64,000 nucleotides of DNA from Cordilura impudica (lineage: Eukaryota > Arthropoda > Insecta > Diptera > Scathophagidae). Positions 1-11,718 of this stretch are shown piece by piece. The number at the start of each line of letters is the position of its first letter. Within the stretch, counting starts at the first letter, position 1. Location of the stretch: assembly GCA_963682025.1 (NCBI GenBank), contig OY821519.1:106314099-106378098 (forward strand), written 5' to 3'. The translations under genes and the position numbers were made by a program. The notes under the pieces were generated by a model. It had not been told where the DNA came from, ran no database searches, and was given only the letters and a program-made list of their open reading frames with translations.

Positions 1-1023
1 AGTCGGTAATGACTTCTCTCGATTTATATCGAGTTTTCTCAGAGACCGAACAATACGTGTTGTTATTGATGGGGTCTCATCTAATGAGTTTCAGCTTAAT
101 TCAGGGGGTACCCCAAGGTTCCCTTCTTTCTCCCTCTCTTTTCCTTATCTTTCTAAACGACCTTCTCGGTCAAACTTTTAATTCTATTTACTCTTTCGCA
201 GATGACAGCAGCATTTGTCATTCATTTTCCTTCAATGGTAGTCCAAGCCTATTGGAGGATGGGCGCATAAGGCAGACAATGAATGAGACACTCAATCAAG
301 ACCTGTTAACAATCTCCGAAAGGGGGAAAATCGAATAGGGTTGATTTTGATGCGCTGAAGACTCAATGCTGTATGCTGACCCATAGGACCATGGGATCAA
401 CAATGTCATCTGTATAAATGGGTGGTATAGGTATTGAGGAATCAGATTCTCTTGATGTTCTAGGCATGAGAATTCAATGTGATGTTCGTTGGCACGAGCA
501 TGTTTTTCAAGTGTCGAATGAAGCATTCAAGTGTCTTGGTTTTCTAAAACGGTGTAAAAATTAATTCACTCCTTCTGATCTCCTTAAAATCTATACCACT
601 TACATCCGACCGAAAATGGACTCCCATATATGGGCAGGAGCTTCAAAGTCTGTTTTGGAGCTACTGGACCATATGCAAAAGAGGGCGTTAGTACTCATCA
701 ATGACAGTAGGGTATCCCACTCTATTGATTCATTGGAACATCGTCGGAATGTGGGTTGTGTAGCACTGTTCTATAGATATTACCATGGTAAATGTTCTTC
801 TGAGATTAGCGAACTTATTCTAAGTGCTCGAGTTTCGGTTCGCTTTACCCGCTTCTCTAGTAGATCACATCCGTTTGTAGTCTATTGTCCAGTTGACCGC
901 ACAACTAATTACACAGAGAATTCTTTTATCAGTCGAACTAGCCATATGTGGAATAAACTTCCCGCAGAGGTCTTTCCTGACAGTTATAATCTAATAAAAT
1001 TTAAGTCAAATATCCATCCGTCA
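1..1023 (+). pseudogene. LINE fragment A: reverse transcriptase C-terminal half (Jockey/CR1-like), degenerate
   Basis: Conceptual translation across several frames gives non-LTR reverse transcriptase signatures in order: a PQGSLLSP turn near 109-140, the catalytic FADDSS box near 195-210, then the long C-terminal region typical of insect Jockey/CR1-type elements (ICNSR-type 'KRALVLINDS' near 680, 'HRRNVGCVALFYRYYHGKCS' near 740-800, 'WNKLPAEVFPDSYNL' near 950-990). A run of five G just before PQGS carries one extra base and shifts the frame; another stop follows near 338. The endonuclease and RT N-terminus are outside the window or lost. No function is expected. Clade assignment is tentative; identity as a LINE is firm. 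Confidence 0.85.
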
Positions 1024-2500
1024 CCTGGCATCGATGGTATAAATAATAGATGCCTTAAAGCACTTCCTAACAAAAGCATTAAATTTTGAACAGTCATAGT
1101 TAATTCCTGCCAAAGCACTGCTATTTTTCCCAAAAATTTAAGGAGGCTAAAGTCATCCCAATTAAAGAGCCTGATAAACTACCTGATTATCCGTAAAATT
1201 CTGGAAAAAGTCATTAAAGTTAAATTGACTGATTTTATGGAAGCCAATAATATTATTCCACCTCAACAATTTTGGTTCCGCAGAGAGCATAACACAGCTC
1301 ATCCGTTGATAAGAATAGGAAATTTTGTAAAAACAAACTTTAACCATCAAAAATCAACTGACATGATTCTATTGGATGACAAAGCTGCCTTTGATTCAGT
1401 CTGGCACGAAGGTCTCGTTTTTAAGATGATCAATTTAAACCTCCCAATAGAATTGACAAAAATAATTCATAGTTTCCTCACCTCTCGTTCTTTTAAAGTT
1501 CACATTGGCTCACACCAGTCTGAAAGCCATCCTATAACACCAGATTGCCCCCAAGGGTCATGTTTAAGCCCTGTCCTTTATAATTTATTTACATACGATT
1601 TTCCTCAAATAGACTACTGTACTTTATCAATATTCGCTGATGACACAGCAATCCTAAGCTTGGAAATTATGACTGTTGATATAATAGCTAATCTACATAG
1701 AGCATTATCTGATGTTTTATCTTATTTCAATAAATGGAATATTGTGTTAAATTGTGAAAAAACACAGGCGATATATTTTACAAGGAAACGGAAAGAATAT
1801 TATTTACCACAGACCAATCTTACTGTAAAAAGTAATGCTATACATTGGGAACAAAAAGTAAAATATATTATGCTCGATCTGGAAATGAAGTTTAAAGATC
1901 ATATACTTTTATATAATAAATAAAGTTAACTTATTAACCCGTATCCCATACCATTTTATAAGTCTGAAATGTTGCCTTAATATTAATAATAAAAAACTCA
2001 TCATGAAGTCCATTTTCATCGCTGTAATATTCTATGCAGCCCCCTTTTGGTCTACTAGCGCATCTTGCCATATTAAAAAACTGCAAATAGCCCAAAATAA
2101 GTTATTAAAACTTATATATAACCTACCTTGGTTTTTTTCTACCACACGCCTTCATAATATTGCGGGCCTGGAATTAGTTGCAGACAAGATAAACAGGCTT
2201 ACACAAAACTTTAATACCAGATGTCTGAATTCTGATTTCGTGCATATGAATGAGCTAGCATCAGCTTAAGTTTTATCTAGTTTGTAGTTAAGTAGTATAA
2301 GTAGTTTTAAAAAATAAAAATTCAAATAAGTTTTTGCCAAGTTTTCTCCTCTAATTAAAAAATAACACCGTATATATATAAATAGACATTTTGTAAATAT
2401 AAATCTGCTATTAAGCTGAAAAATAAAAATCACTTAAATTGTAATTTAAATTAAAATGAAAATGCAAATATTATGGATAAATAAATGAATTGAATTGAAA
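1024..2500 (+). pseudogene. LINE fragment B, copy 1 (Jockey-like), RT core to 3' tail
   Basis: A second LINE family starts abruptly inside fragment A near 1015-1025 with 'PGIDGINNRCLKA'. RT motif A (LLDDKAAFDSVWHEGL, ~1370-1420), motif B (CPQGSCLSPVLYNLFT, ~1545-1595) and motif C (FADDTA, ~1632-1650) are readable; the C-terminal part continues at 2003-2269 in another frame. The 3' end is a low-complexity AAATAAATGAATTGAATTG tail near 2480-2500. The same family occurs inverted at 6629-7808, where it shares 'FNTRCLNS' and 'KTQAIYFTRK'. Stops and frame changes near 1089 and 1923 make it a fossil. Confidence 0.85.
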
Positions 2501-2749
2501 GTCAAATATCCACAAATACTACTCCCTCTTTCCTCCTTCCCACAACCTATTTTTATGAAATCAACACAATGCAATGCATTTGGAGGGGGCATCACTGAGT
2601 GTTGGTTAATATAAAAAACGGTTAACTTAAAAAACGTGGCAAGTGGATGTAAAGTTGGCAGTGAGAAAAACTTTATGTTTTTAAATGTATTGATAACGCT
2701 ATTTTTCAGCGTGTGTTCCTGCGAGTTGGCATTAGGTATATCCATGTAA

Positions 2750-3141
2750 TAAAAAAAATCATGTGAGTCCGATCACAGGGAAGATGTGTAAACATCTAGT
2801 AATTAAAAATTTTTTTTTATGTATTTTTTTAAAATCAAACAGAAAGCGTCATCTATTTATCACTTATAGCAAAAACTGTTTTAGCTAATTCAACAACCCT
2901 TTGCTGTAAAACGGTAAAAATATCCCAATATAAACGTATATAAGTGATACATAGATGACGCTTTTAAAAAAGTGGCATAAAAAACAATGTTATATCATAA
3001 TTTGTTCACCAATACATTCATAAGTCACACAGCGTTATCTGCTTCAGCTCACACCGATATGAGTTACGCTGTTTTTGTGATTGTATTGTGAAATAGAAAT
3101 TTACCACCCTGCGCGTATAGATGTTTACACATCAAAACTAT
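2750..3141 (-). mobile_element. HINE-A copy 1 (Helentron/DINE-1-like non-autonomous element)
   Basis: Read on the minus strand it begins TTTTGATGTGTAAACATCTA and ends with the inverted copy of GATGTGTAAACATCTA, followed by a stem-loop TGTGA-TCGGAC-TCACA and ATGATTTTTT. Subterminal inverted repeats plus a short 3' stem-loop are the layout of HINE elements. The core here is a hairpin: GCGTCATCTATTTATCACTTATA and an inverted partner ending near 2963. Four more copies lie in the window (3142, 17776, 29490, 48045). Assignment to Helentrons is by structure only; no Rep/helicase is encoded. Confidence 0.65.
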
Positions 3142-3577
3142 GTGAGCCCGATCACAGGGAAGATGTGTAAACATCTAGTAATTAAAGATTTTTTAAGTTG
3201 GAAGTATTTATGCTTTTAGTATATTTTTTTCAATTTAGAATTTTCATACATTTAGCCTAATTTAATTAGCTCTTGTACTTGTGTATTGTTCTATTTATTA
3301 TTGTGTTATACTTGTTGGATGTTGAATTAGTTGTTATACTTCGATATTGTTATACTAGTAATAGTGTCATACTTGTGGGGTTGTTGAATTATGTGTTATA
3401 CGTTTATATTGCAATATTTTTAATGCTGTTATACATGGGGGTGGTTGCATTAGCTGCAATAATCTTTGAACCAATACATTGATACCTCACACCGTTTTTT
3501 TCTTACTCTGTTTTTGTGATTGTATTGTGAAATAGATTTTTACCCCCCTGAGCGTATAGTTGTTTACACATCAAAAT
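3142..3577 (-). mobile_element. HINE-A copy 2, head-to-tail with copy 1, different core
   Basis: Same two ends as copy 1 (CCGATCACAGGGAAGATGTG at 3147-3167, GTTGTTTACACATCAAAA at the right end). Instead of the hairpin, its core (3270-3470) is a degenerate tandem repeat of a TTGTTATACTTG-type unit. The copy directly abuts copy 1, so the two are arranged in tandem. Confidence 0.6.
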
Positions 3578-4740
3578 CATCTTCTCTTTTTGCTCATCCC
3601 GTCCATATCGTTGCTCTAGTAAGACGTGTTTTTCTTAATCGCTTTACATTGCAAGTTTTGAAGCATTAATGTAACACATACCCGCTCTATGTGCTCCTAC
3701 TTTGAGTTTATATTTGTCTTGTGTACCTTTTCAGAGCTAAGAAACTCTATTGGGTATGTGGTGCAATTCTCTTGGTCCATTACGCAATAGGAAATAATGA
3801 AAATATATTATACTCATCAGAAGCTGCTTTCAGTTCACTACCAGAAAAACTTTGACTTTTAGATCTTGTACTGCTAAAACTAAATTACAAAATCGTTTTG
3901 GAACTATAATTCATCGTTTCCAATTCATTAGCACGAGTTCCAGATTCTATGGTTATACGCATTCGCGTAATGTTGGTTATTTTTCAGGCCCTATTCTCCT
4001 TATAGGAACTAAATGATCCAATATATATATATGTATATAATGTTTTTTATTCTGTTCCAAAAGTCCGAGACTTTTACGATATTATTGAAAATAAACTCAA
4101 AACACCTTAAAATAAAGACAATTTCGCCATTAGTGTACCGCATTATTCGATTTAATCTAGACTGCGATTTTATGCCGCAATCGCTACTTTCTTGGCTGAT
4201 GTCGGAGGTTGAAGTTTAAGTTTGTGGTAATTTTTAAAATTTTTGATATAACCACTTGTTAGTTCGTACTTATACGTTTAACGGCAGCCAATGTTTGCCA
4301 ATGCAAATGCTTCTTGTGGCCTCAACGTATGATGGTGCTTGTTTTTGCGGTGCTAAAAAAACTGTTTTGCTGATTCGGCCTACCTTATAGTCTGCTAATG
4401 CAATGGGGATTGATACTGCTTAGTGCTTCAAAAAAATTTAAAAAATCATCCTGACCAATTTCAGTGGCAGCATACAAAAGCTTTTATAATATTAATAGGG
4501 ATTTTCATTAATTAAACAAATTGGTTTACCGAAAGTATTATTTTTATAAGAAGAAAAGAAACTTATAATTGGAAGGGTCCGAAATAAGTATAGAATCATT
4601 AAAAAAATCTAAGATTTATAATTTACATAAATTTAAATAAAAACGATTAAGATAATTATTGTTGACTACATAGTCGTATATTAATAATAATATTGGACAT
4701 ATACCTACAATTGTTTGTCAAAGAGTTAATACAACAATTT
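3578..4740. other. No gene or recognised repeat seen
   Basis: AT-rich sequence with short random reading frames only (longest about 68 codons near 4013). No transposase motif, splice pattern or terminal repeat was recognised. Confidence 0.4.
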
Positions 4741-4864
4741 TCAAAGTTAGCACTGAAACGTTAGCAAAATGCTGGAAAGACATTTTGAGTACCTTGGAAA
4801 TCGAATCAATGATAAATTCAACACTCAATCTTCTCGAAAGTTTGAATCCAAGGGTATTTTTTTA
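4741..4864 (+). pseudogene. Possible internal piece of a Tigger/pogo transposase
   Basis: One frame reads 'VSTETLAKCWKDILSTLEIE' (about 4745-4805), resembling the segment in jerky/Tigger transposases just before their acidic C-terminal tail. The Helitron at 4865-8384 begins immediately after it, and a Tigger C-terminal fragment begins just past that Helitron (8412). The simplest reading is one Tigger copy split by the Helitron. The resemblance is short, so this is tentative. Confidence 0.35.
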
Positions 4865-5036
4865 TCTACATATATAAAAATGAATCGTGGTTTGTTCGTC
4901 CGCTTAAAACTTGAAAACCACAGGACCAAAAGGGATACTTTCTTCTTCGAGTTTGTTTGGGAAAAAAGAAGGTTTAGGAAAAAAGAAAAGTACAAAAAGT
5001 CTCAACAGATGGCGCTGTACGCGGTTATTACATTTT

Positions 5037-5725
5037 AACTTCGTAAATATTGAGTACTATGAGAGGGAGAGCTTTGTAAATTTGTATGAGGCCATCTATT
5101 ATTAATATAGATAGTCATACCGAAAATGGTCGGTACCTCCCATACAGAATTAATTTTTAACATCATATATCTTGAGTACTGTTCGAGGGAGAGCTTTGCA
5201 ACTTTGTATGAGGTCATCTATTATTGCTTTGAGTTGCTGTGAGTAGCCGTTGTAAAAATTAGCGTTATCGGAACAGTGGGCGTGGCAGCTACAAAAAATT
5301 AATCAGTGAATATCAGACTTAATATCATAACAGGAAGAGCTTTGATACTTTATGTGACGTCATTTGTTATTAGTGTAAGTACACCTGACAAAAATATGCT
5401 GGATCGGATAAGTGGGCGGTGAACATCCCCTACAAAGTATTGATTAAATGTTATGTACATATACCTAGTATAATGATAGGGAGAGCTTTGCAAGTTTGTG
5501 TGAGTTCATTTATTATTTCTGTGATTAGCGCTGGCGAAAACAGGCGGGATTGGACAAGTTGGCGTGTCACCTACCGTATAAAATAAATTTTCAAAATAAA
5601 AGTATCTTGAATAATATAAAAGGGAAAGTGAAGATAATTTGTTGAGTTCATAGGTCATTAGTGTGAGTGTGAAGATGTGCGAAATCGGATAAATGGGTGG
5701 GGTGAGTTCCATAAAAGTAATTTTT
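5037..5725 (+). repeat. Tandem array of ~125-146-bp units ('gggagagcttt' / 'gggcgtggc' satellite)
   Basis: About five diverged units, each with AGGGAGAGCTTTG..TTTGTGTGAG, TTATTA.TGTGAGTAG, GGGCG and ACCTCC.ATA blocks. The GAGAGCTTT blocks fall near 5067, 5191, 5333, 5479 and 5620. The same unit forms the array at 58330-59150 inside another Helitron. Confidence 0.8.
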
Positions 5726-6073
5726 GAACTTTAATATATTGGATCGTTTTGAAGGAAAATGTTTAATAGAAATGACAATTTCAGCAGCTTAACAAAAATT
5801 GAAATTTCTGTAATTTTCATTTAAGCTAATTGCTACTGCGGTAGTATATGATGAAGGAGTGAATTTATCAAAACACATTTTAATTTACTTTATTTACCAG
5901 GCCTTCCAACACATAATTTAATAGCAAAGTTGGAGCCTAAAATAATGTACTTAAATTTAAGCTTAAATAAGCGCTTCAATTAAAAAAAATTGGTCTATTA
6001 TTGAATAACTCTTTCTTTAAAATTACATATTCTAAATATTTGACTTTCGGATAATTTTATCATTTTTATAACG

Positions 6074-6585
6074 ATGCCAAGAAGAGTTCATGGTAACATT
6101 GGCCGGCGTTATCAGGATGCAACGCAGCATCGAAATGTCGCAACACGTCGAACGGAAGAGGAACGTGTTATTGGAAGGGAATCAGTTCGACCAGAATGGG
6201 TGGAAATCATGCGCGACAGTCAGAAGGGATCAACGAAGCACACAATGAGCAGCAATGATTGAGAAGAAGAGAAGTTCGTGCTCGGCAAAGTGAAGAAGCC
6301 AGATCACAATGTGCAATTTTTGAACGACGACGTAGGCTGCAACAAATTATTCAGGTGAAGATGCATGCACCCTTTCGATATGAGCCCAACATTCAATACA
6401 GTATGCACACATCTGTTCAATTCGACCAGATGCCGTTTGTGAGCATTGCAATGCGGTTAAATTTGAGAAAAAACCGCCTGGATTGTGTTGCGTGGGTGGA
6501 AAGGTGAAATTGCCAAATTGCTTCCAACACCAAAGGTATTATCCACGCTGCTCTACGGTGAATCTCCTAATTCGAAATAAAGTTG
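6074..6585 (+). pseudogene. Helitron protein N-terminal region with zinc-finger segment
   Basis: Starts MPRRVHGN at 6074, followed by an Arg/Gln-rich stretch, then 'FDQMPFV', a one-base frame change near 6440, and 'CEHCNAVKFEKKPPG' with 'CCVGGKVKLP' (6440-6515). The CxxC..CC arrangement followed by GGKVKLP is characteristic of the segment upstream of the Rep domain in animal Helitron proteins. In-frame stop near 6260 and further frame changes make it non-functional. It jumps straight to helicase motifs near 6590, so the Rep domain is deleted. Confidence 0.75.
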
Positions 6586-6628
6586 GATTTGTCATCCTTA
6601 TGCCCCGACTGATTGTGATGAAATTAAT

Positions 6629-7808
6629 AAATAAATATATTCAATTTATTTATTTACTTTATAATATTTACATTTTTACTTAATTTAATATACATTTTAA
6701 AGAGTTCAAGAATTTTGTCTTTTTCTGCTTAATTATTTTTGTCAAAACTACTTAAATCTACTTATCCTACTTAACTATATATGATGAGCGAGCTCATTAA
6801 TATGTTCGTAACTAGAATTCAGGCATCTGGTATTAAAATTTTCAGTAATTCTACTAATTTTCTCTTTAACTAATTCTATACCAGCAAATGTATGGAGTCG
6901 CTCAGTCGAAAAAAACCATGGAAAATTATAAATTAATTTCAGTAGTATATTTGGCGATGTTTGCAATATTTGTAAATGACAACTCGCCCTTGTAGACCAA
7001 ACAGGAGCTGCATAAAATATGACAGCATGGAAGATTGACTTTAAAATTAATTTTTTATTGTTAATTCTTAGTCTAGAATTCCTATTTATAAATGGATATA
7101 GTATTCGTGTTAGCATGTTCACCTTGTCTGTTATATACGGTATGTGGTCTTTGAACTTCATTTTGGGATCAAGTATAACACCTAGATATTTAACTTTTTG
7201 CTCCCACTGGATGGAAATGTTGTCGAGTATAATATTGGCTTGTGGTAGAAAGCAATCCTTGAGTTTCCTAGTGAAATATATCGCCTGAGTTTTATCTGCC
7301 TTTAAACATCGATTATTAATACCATCGATCCCTGGCGCTTTCTTATTTTTAAATGCCCTGATTATGTCAGAGATTTCTGAAGTGTTTGTCGAAAATTCAT
7401 CCGAATGGTTTACATTCAATGATCGAGAGGATTCAAGAGTGTTATCCACTAGGGAATTCATAATAGGGTTTCCAAGATGAACTGAAGTAGCATGATTTAA
7501 AATAAATGTTTGGGCCAACATTTCACTTTTTTCTTGGTTGGTGGTATAACGATTACCGTTTAGTTTTAGAATTGGAATACTTCTGGACTTTTTCCTTAAA
7601 ATTTTGGTTAAATTCCAAAAAGGGGGAGAGCCTTTATCCAGTGTGGATAGAATATAATCCCAGGACTTATTTCTAAAATTTTCGATTTCTTCACGGATTC
7701 TTTGGTTCAATATTTTCATTTGATACAGGTCATTTATATCCCTATAACATTGCCAGTCTCGCCTGAAGCTATTTCTTTGTTGAATCATATTTCTTACGTA
7801 ATAAGGAA
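6629..7808 (-). mobile_element. LINE B, copy 2: 5'-truncated, RT core deleted, 9-bp target duplication
   Basis: The minus-strand frame 7788-6775 (337 codons, open) starts MIQQRNSFRRDW, a pre-RT segment of Jockey-like ORF2. It runs to 'APGIDGINNRCLKA' and then jumps directly to 'DKTQAIYFTRK', losing the region that holds RT motifs A-C in copy 1. The thumb and C-terminus follow. The element is flanked by GAAATTAAT at 6620-6628 and 7809-7817. Removing it plus one duplicate restores a continuous Helitron helicase frame across the site. 5' truncation and a short direct repeat are normal for LINE insertion. Confidence 0.9.
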
Positions 7809-7817
7809 GAAATTAAT

Positions 7818-8140
7818 GAGTAATGTGATAGTGGCAAGGATTTTGAAAAGGCGGTTCAAGGGATATGCTTAATTGCGCGAATTCCCTTGACTTCAACCGA
7901 TTTGACTTTCCAGTTCAAAGGTGTTCAGTTCTCAGTGAAACTTGCATTTGCGATGACAATAAAAAAGTCACAAGGACAGTCCCTGGAAGTGTGTGGCATA
8001 AATCTGAAAAAGTCATGCTTTTCACAAGGCCAGCTATATGTTGCGTGTTCCCGAGTTGGAAACCATCCTCACTATTCATTTACGCTCCGGAGCAGAAAAC
8101 AAAAAATGTTGTATATCGTGTAACACTAAATTGATTACAA
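7818..8140 (+). pseudogene. Helitron helicase C-terminal domain
   Basis: Reads 'MSNVIVARILKRRFKG', then 'FQFKGVQFSVKLAFAMTIKK' and 'SQGQSLEVCGINLKKSCFSQ', then 'GQLYVACSRV', which are the last Pif1-family helicase motifs of animal Helitrons. Near 8050-8065 the frame shifts and continues 'SLFIYAPEQKTKNVVY'. The protein ends near 8134, about 250 bp before the Helitron 3' terminus. Inactive: one frameshift and missing upstream domains. Confidence 0.85.
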
Positions 8141-8524
8141 TCATTTTGTTCTATTCTTTTTTTAATTAATATTTGATTTTATTCTATTTTCGCCAAATAT
8201 TGGACCGGTCAAAGACCATCGGGTCAGCTATCCGTATAATTATAAGATATTGAATTCAACCGAATTCGAAAAGTGTTGTATTCAAATTATATTATTGCGT
8301 CATCTGTTAACGGTCGATAATTTTCGATAAAAAAAGAATTTCGTAATTATTTCAATCAAAAAATCTGTTTGCCGGGCCAGCTAGTTTAAATTATATTTGT
8401 TTAATTTTTTTAATTAAGGTTGAGTACACATTACCTATTAGTGAAGAATGGAACTCTGACACTTTTGAAGATGACAAAGCCGAAGAACATGAACACTAAG
8501 AGGAGCAAAATCGGGATAACGAAG

Positions 8525-11500
8525 CACAGTGGCGCCCGTAGAGCAAACGAGGTTGCAAAAATCAAAATTTTCATGTGCGCCGACGAAGTTTTGAATAAAC
8601 CCATGTTTTCAGCGATTTCAAATATGCTATTCTTAATAATATCACATTTTTAGTTTAGAAGATATAACCGTTCAAAATTGACCAACTTTCGGTTTTCAAA
8701 AAAACAAACAATTTTTAGTCAATTTGTTGCGATTTCAGGTGTAATATCACGAAAAATAGGTAACAAATTGCCTTATTTATGATAGAAAAAAAATTAAATG
8801 TATGCTTTGTGTTTCTCCTGGTAAATCACTATTTAATAACTATCCGTTTTTTCACTATTTTTCAACTTTGACGGAAAATACAAAAAAATCAAAATTTTAC
8901 TATATTTTCCATATTTGCAAAACATGTTCTTTGATTATTTCTTTACATAATTCAAAAGGTCTTATCTGCCCGTACGTGCCCGTTTGGCTTCTAGAGGTAA
9001 AAAAGCTTAAAAAGACATGGGTGCAGAAATTGTATGGCGTTCATCCCTTACATATTTTGACTGACAGTAGTTTGATCTAATAGTTTGAAAATTGCATTTT
9101 AAGTCGGTTGTCTACCTGTGAGCCTCTGCCAAAGTCTACTCCCAATATTCTGTTACAGACGCAGGAAGCACAAAAAACTACTCATTGAAATTCGCAGGTA
9201 CGCACCTCACTTAAAAATTACTTTGGAGTACAAATGGTCAAGAACAATATTGACTTATGGTCCCTCCAGGTAGGCACAAATCTTATTTAGACACGAGCAT
9301 AATATCAAAATTGCATAATTCAGCCTAAATCCATATGTATGCAGGGAACAGGTAAATTTTTAGGCATGGTAGCATAAGCCTATATATTGCAAAATAAGCA
9401 TAATGCCTGGATTAGTCTACAACTGAAAGTTGGCGCAACAAGTACAGAAACCATGGCGTTAAACAATTTAAAATTATTTGAACTGTTTAGGAGGTCAACC
9501 ACACCATAGTTTTTCACGGAAGCTGCTTTAGAAGAACTTGATAGCTTATACGGAAATATTGAGAGAAGTGAAATTATAAAAAATAATTTTTATCTGATAT
9601 ATGCAAATATTAAGGCAAAATGGGTGAAATCTAATCGAACCGTTCAGAACTTCAACTCCAAATACGAGGACTGGCTTAATGAAGACACCATCCTGGATAT
9701 ATTGGCAGTAGATAAACCCACCACATCAACCAGAGGAGCAAAAGAAGGCCAACAAAAAGTATTGAGGAGTATTCAATTTTCACAAAAAAGAGGAAACTTG
9801 CCGATGCCACCAATGACTTGACCACGAAGCATTTATCGGACGCGCTGTCTATTAAATATACAAAGGATAGTGAAAGAGTTAGGTCGCAGATTACAAAATC
9901 TGTTGCTGATGCAAGCCCACTGCGACTAAAAAGGATTAAGGAAAGCATTCCCACGCCCACAAACGCACACAATAAAAAGTATGGTTCCGAAGAATCCTTG
10001 GCTTTGTTTATGGACTTACAACTTTCCAAAGAAAAATATGCATATTACGCAAGCCAAAATAAATTCAATACCACTGCATACGGAGTTTACGGAAGTCTCT
10101 GTGAAAGCCAATCTGCAGGATCTCATGGGCCATACAGCAAAAAGGTTGTTGGAGAGTCTTCCTGAAAATGAGGTGAAAATTCTTCCTGAGAAACTGACAT
10201 TGATCAGCAAATGGGGCTGCGATGGATCATCCGGACAAAGCGTTTATAAGCAAAGGATATCTTCCGATGACGCTACAATATCGGACGGAAATATGTTTAT
10301 GGCATCAGTTGTTCCTTTGCGGCTAAAATCTGATGTTTCCCTACACTGGAAAAATCCACGTCCGTCATCAGTGCATTATTGCCGACCAATAATGTTTCAG
10401 TTTGCAAGGGAATCGGCAGAACTCATAAGGACCACGGTGAAGGACATTGAAGAACAAATAAGCAAGATTAAGCCTACAAAGCTGCAAATTGGAGAAGGAA
10501 AATATATTGAATGCAATTACGAGTTCCACCTGACCATGGTTGACGGAAAAGTCGTAAACGAACTGACAGGAACAACCTCAACATTGTCATGCCCGATTTG
10601 CAAAAAGAGTCAGAAGAACTTTGGTAATTTAAACGATTCTACAAACGAGGAGAATTACGAATATGGAATGTCACCATTGCACGCAAGGATAAGGTGTATG
10701 GAGTTCTTGCTAAAAGTGGCGTATACCCTACCACAAGAGGAGGAAAACTTCGATGAAAATACATCAATAAAGGATAAGGAAAAGATCAGAAAGAAGCAAA
10801 TACAGGATGCTTTTTTCAAACAAGTTGGACTAAAAGTAGACTGTCCCAAACACGGATACGGTAACTTAAACGATGGAAACACTTCTAGCAGATTTTTTGA
10901 AAATGATGAGGCAGTAACTAGAATCACTGGAATTGACAATCAAATCGTGAAAAGATTGGGAACGATCTTGAATGTTTTAAACTGCAAAGAAAATGTCAAT
11001 TCTACAAAATATGGAGAATATGCATCGAAAACTGCATCTCTTTTAGCAGAAATGTATCCACAGAAGAAGTTGACCCCGACCGTCCATAAAATATTGGCGC
11101 ATGGCAAAGATATAATTGAGTACCAGTCTTTGCCAATTGGAGAGCTTTCTGAAGAAGCACAGGAGTCTCTTAACAAATTGTATAAAAAATATAGATTGCA
11201 GAACAAATTCAAAGCATCAAGGGTAAGGCAAAATGAGGACCTCTTCAACATGTTGGCAGCATCTTCCGATCCACTTATTTCTTCCCTGCGGCATGTGAAG
11301 TCACGAATAGAGTTAGAAAATAATTATAGTTTAGAAATGATTAGTCTTTTAGATATACCTTCTCTTAAGAATTGTTACGAATATTTTACAGAAAATTGAA
11401 AAAATAAATTTAAAAAAGAAGTATTTTTTTTTTAATTTGTTGGGTAATAATTTAAAACATAAAACGCTAAAGAAAAAAAAATAAAAACAATCTAAAAATG

Positions 11501-11718
11501 TAAAAAAATTTTTTTTAGTTACCATAAAATTGATTTTTCTACAAATTTTAACTTTGATAACCCATAAGTAGGCCCCTATAAAGCGTAGCACCCTTTCCAA
11601 GCGCTCATTTCATGGGCTAAACAGTTATCTATCATATGCTGTTTAAACTGTGCAATTATGTTATTCGGTTCAAAAGATATGATTTTTGCAACGAAAAAAC
11701 TCAAATGGCGCCACTGTG
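8525..11718 (+). mobile_element. Transib DNA transposon with RSS-like CACAGTG termini
   Basis: Terminal inverted repeats: the left end is CACAGTGGCGCCCGTAGAGC and the right end, read inward, is CACAGTGGCGCCATTTGAG. Both then share GTTGCAAAAATCA around 35 bp in. CACAGTG equals the consensus heptamer of V(D)J recombination signals, as expected because RAG1 derives from Transib. Flanking 5-mers are CGAAG (8520-8524) and CGGCG (11719-11723), close to the 5-bp GC-rich target duplication of Transib. Length 3,194 bp with a degraded Transib transposase inside. Confidence 0.85.
9453..11399 (+). pseudogene. Transib transposase (RAG1-core homologue), broken
   Basis: Start chosen at the ATG in 'ccATGGCG'. 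An in-frame TAG lies at 9507-9509, and frame changes fall near 9765 and near 10080-10130; from 9981 to 11399 the frame is open. Hallmarks: 'LISKWGCDGSSGQSVYKQ' (first catalytic Asp region), 'WKNPRPSSVHYCRPIMFQF', 'LTMVDGKVVNELTGTTST' followed by CPIC, 'NLNDGNTSSRFFEN', 'LTPTVHKILAHG', 'LPIGELSEEAQE' and 'NEDLFNMLAASSDPLISS'. These blocks in this order identify Transib transposase, which cuts DNA with a DDE/RNase H-like site. The family's length is about 680-700 residues; this copy covers most of it. Confidence 0.9.

Larger units (their letters stand above)
4865..8384 (+). mobile_element. Defective Helitron, split by a LINE
   Basis: The 5' end TCTACATATATAAAAATGAAT follows an A, and the 3' end ...GCCGGGCCAGCTAG is followed by T, fitting Helitron insertion between A and T with a 5'-TC and CTAG-3' terminus. 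Inside are remnants of the Helitron protein: an Arg-rich N-terminus with a CEHC/CC zinc-finger segment (6074-6585) and the C-terminal Pif1-like helicase segment (6590-6628 and 7818-8134). The middle of the Rep-helicase protein is deleted. A LINE (6629-7808) interrupts the helicase frame. The 145-bp satellite at 5037-5725 also lies within these limits and may come from another Helitron. Confidence 0.7.

Noticed and set aside
3273..3482. 69-codon hydrophobic frame as a membrane peptide
   Set aside because: Lies in the degenerate TTGTTATAC repeat core of HINE-A copy 2.
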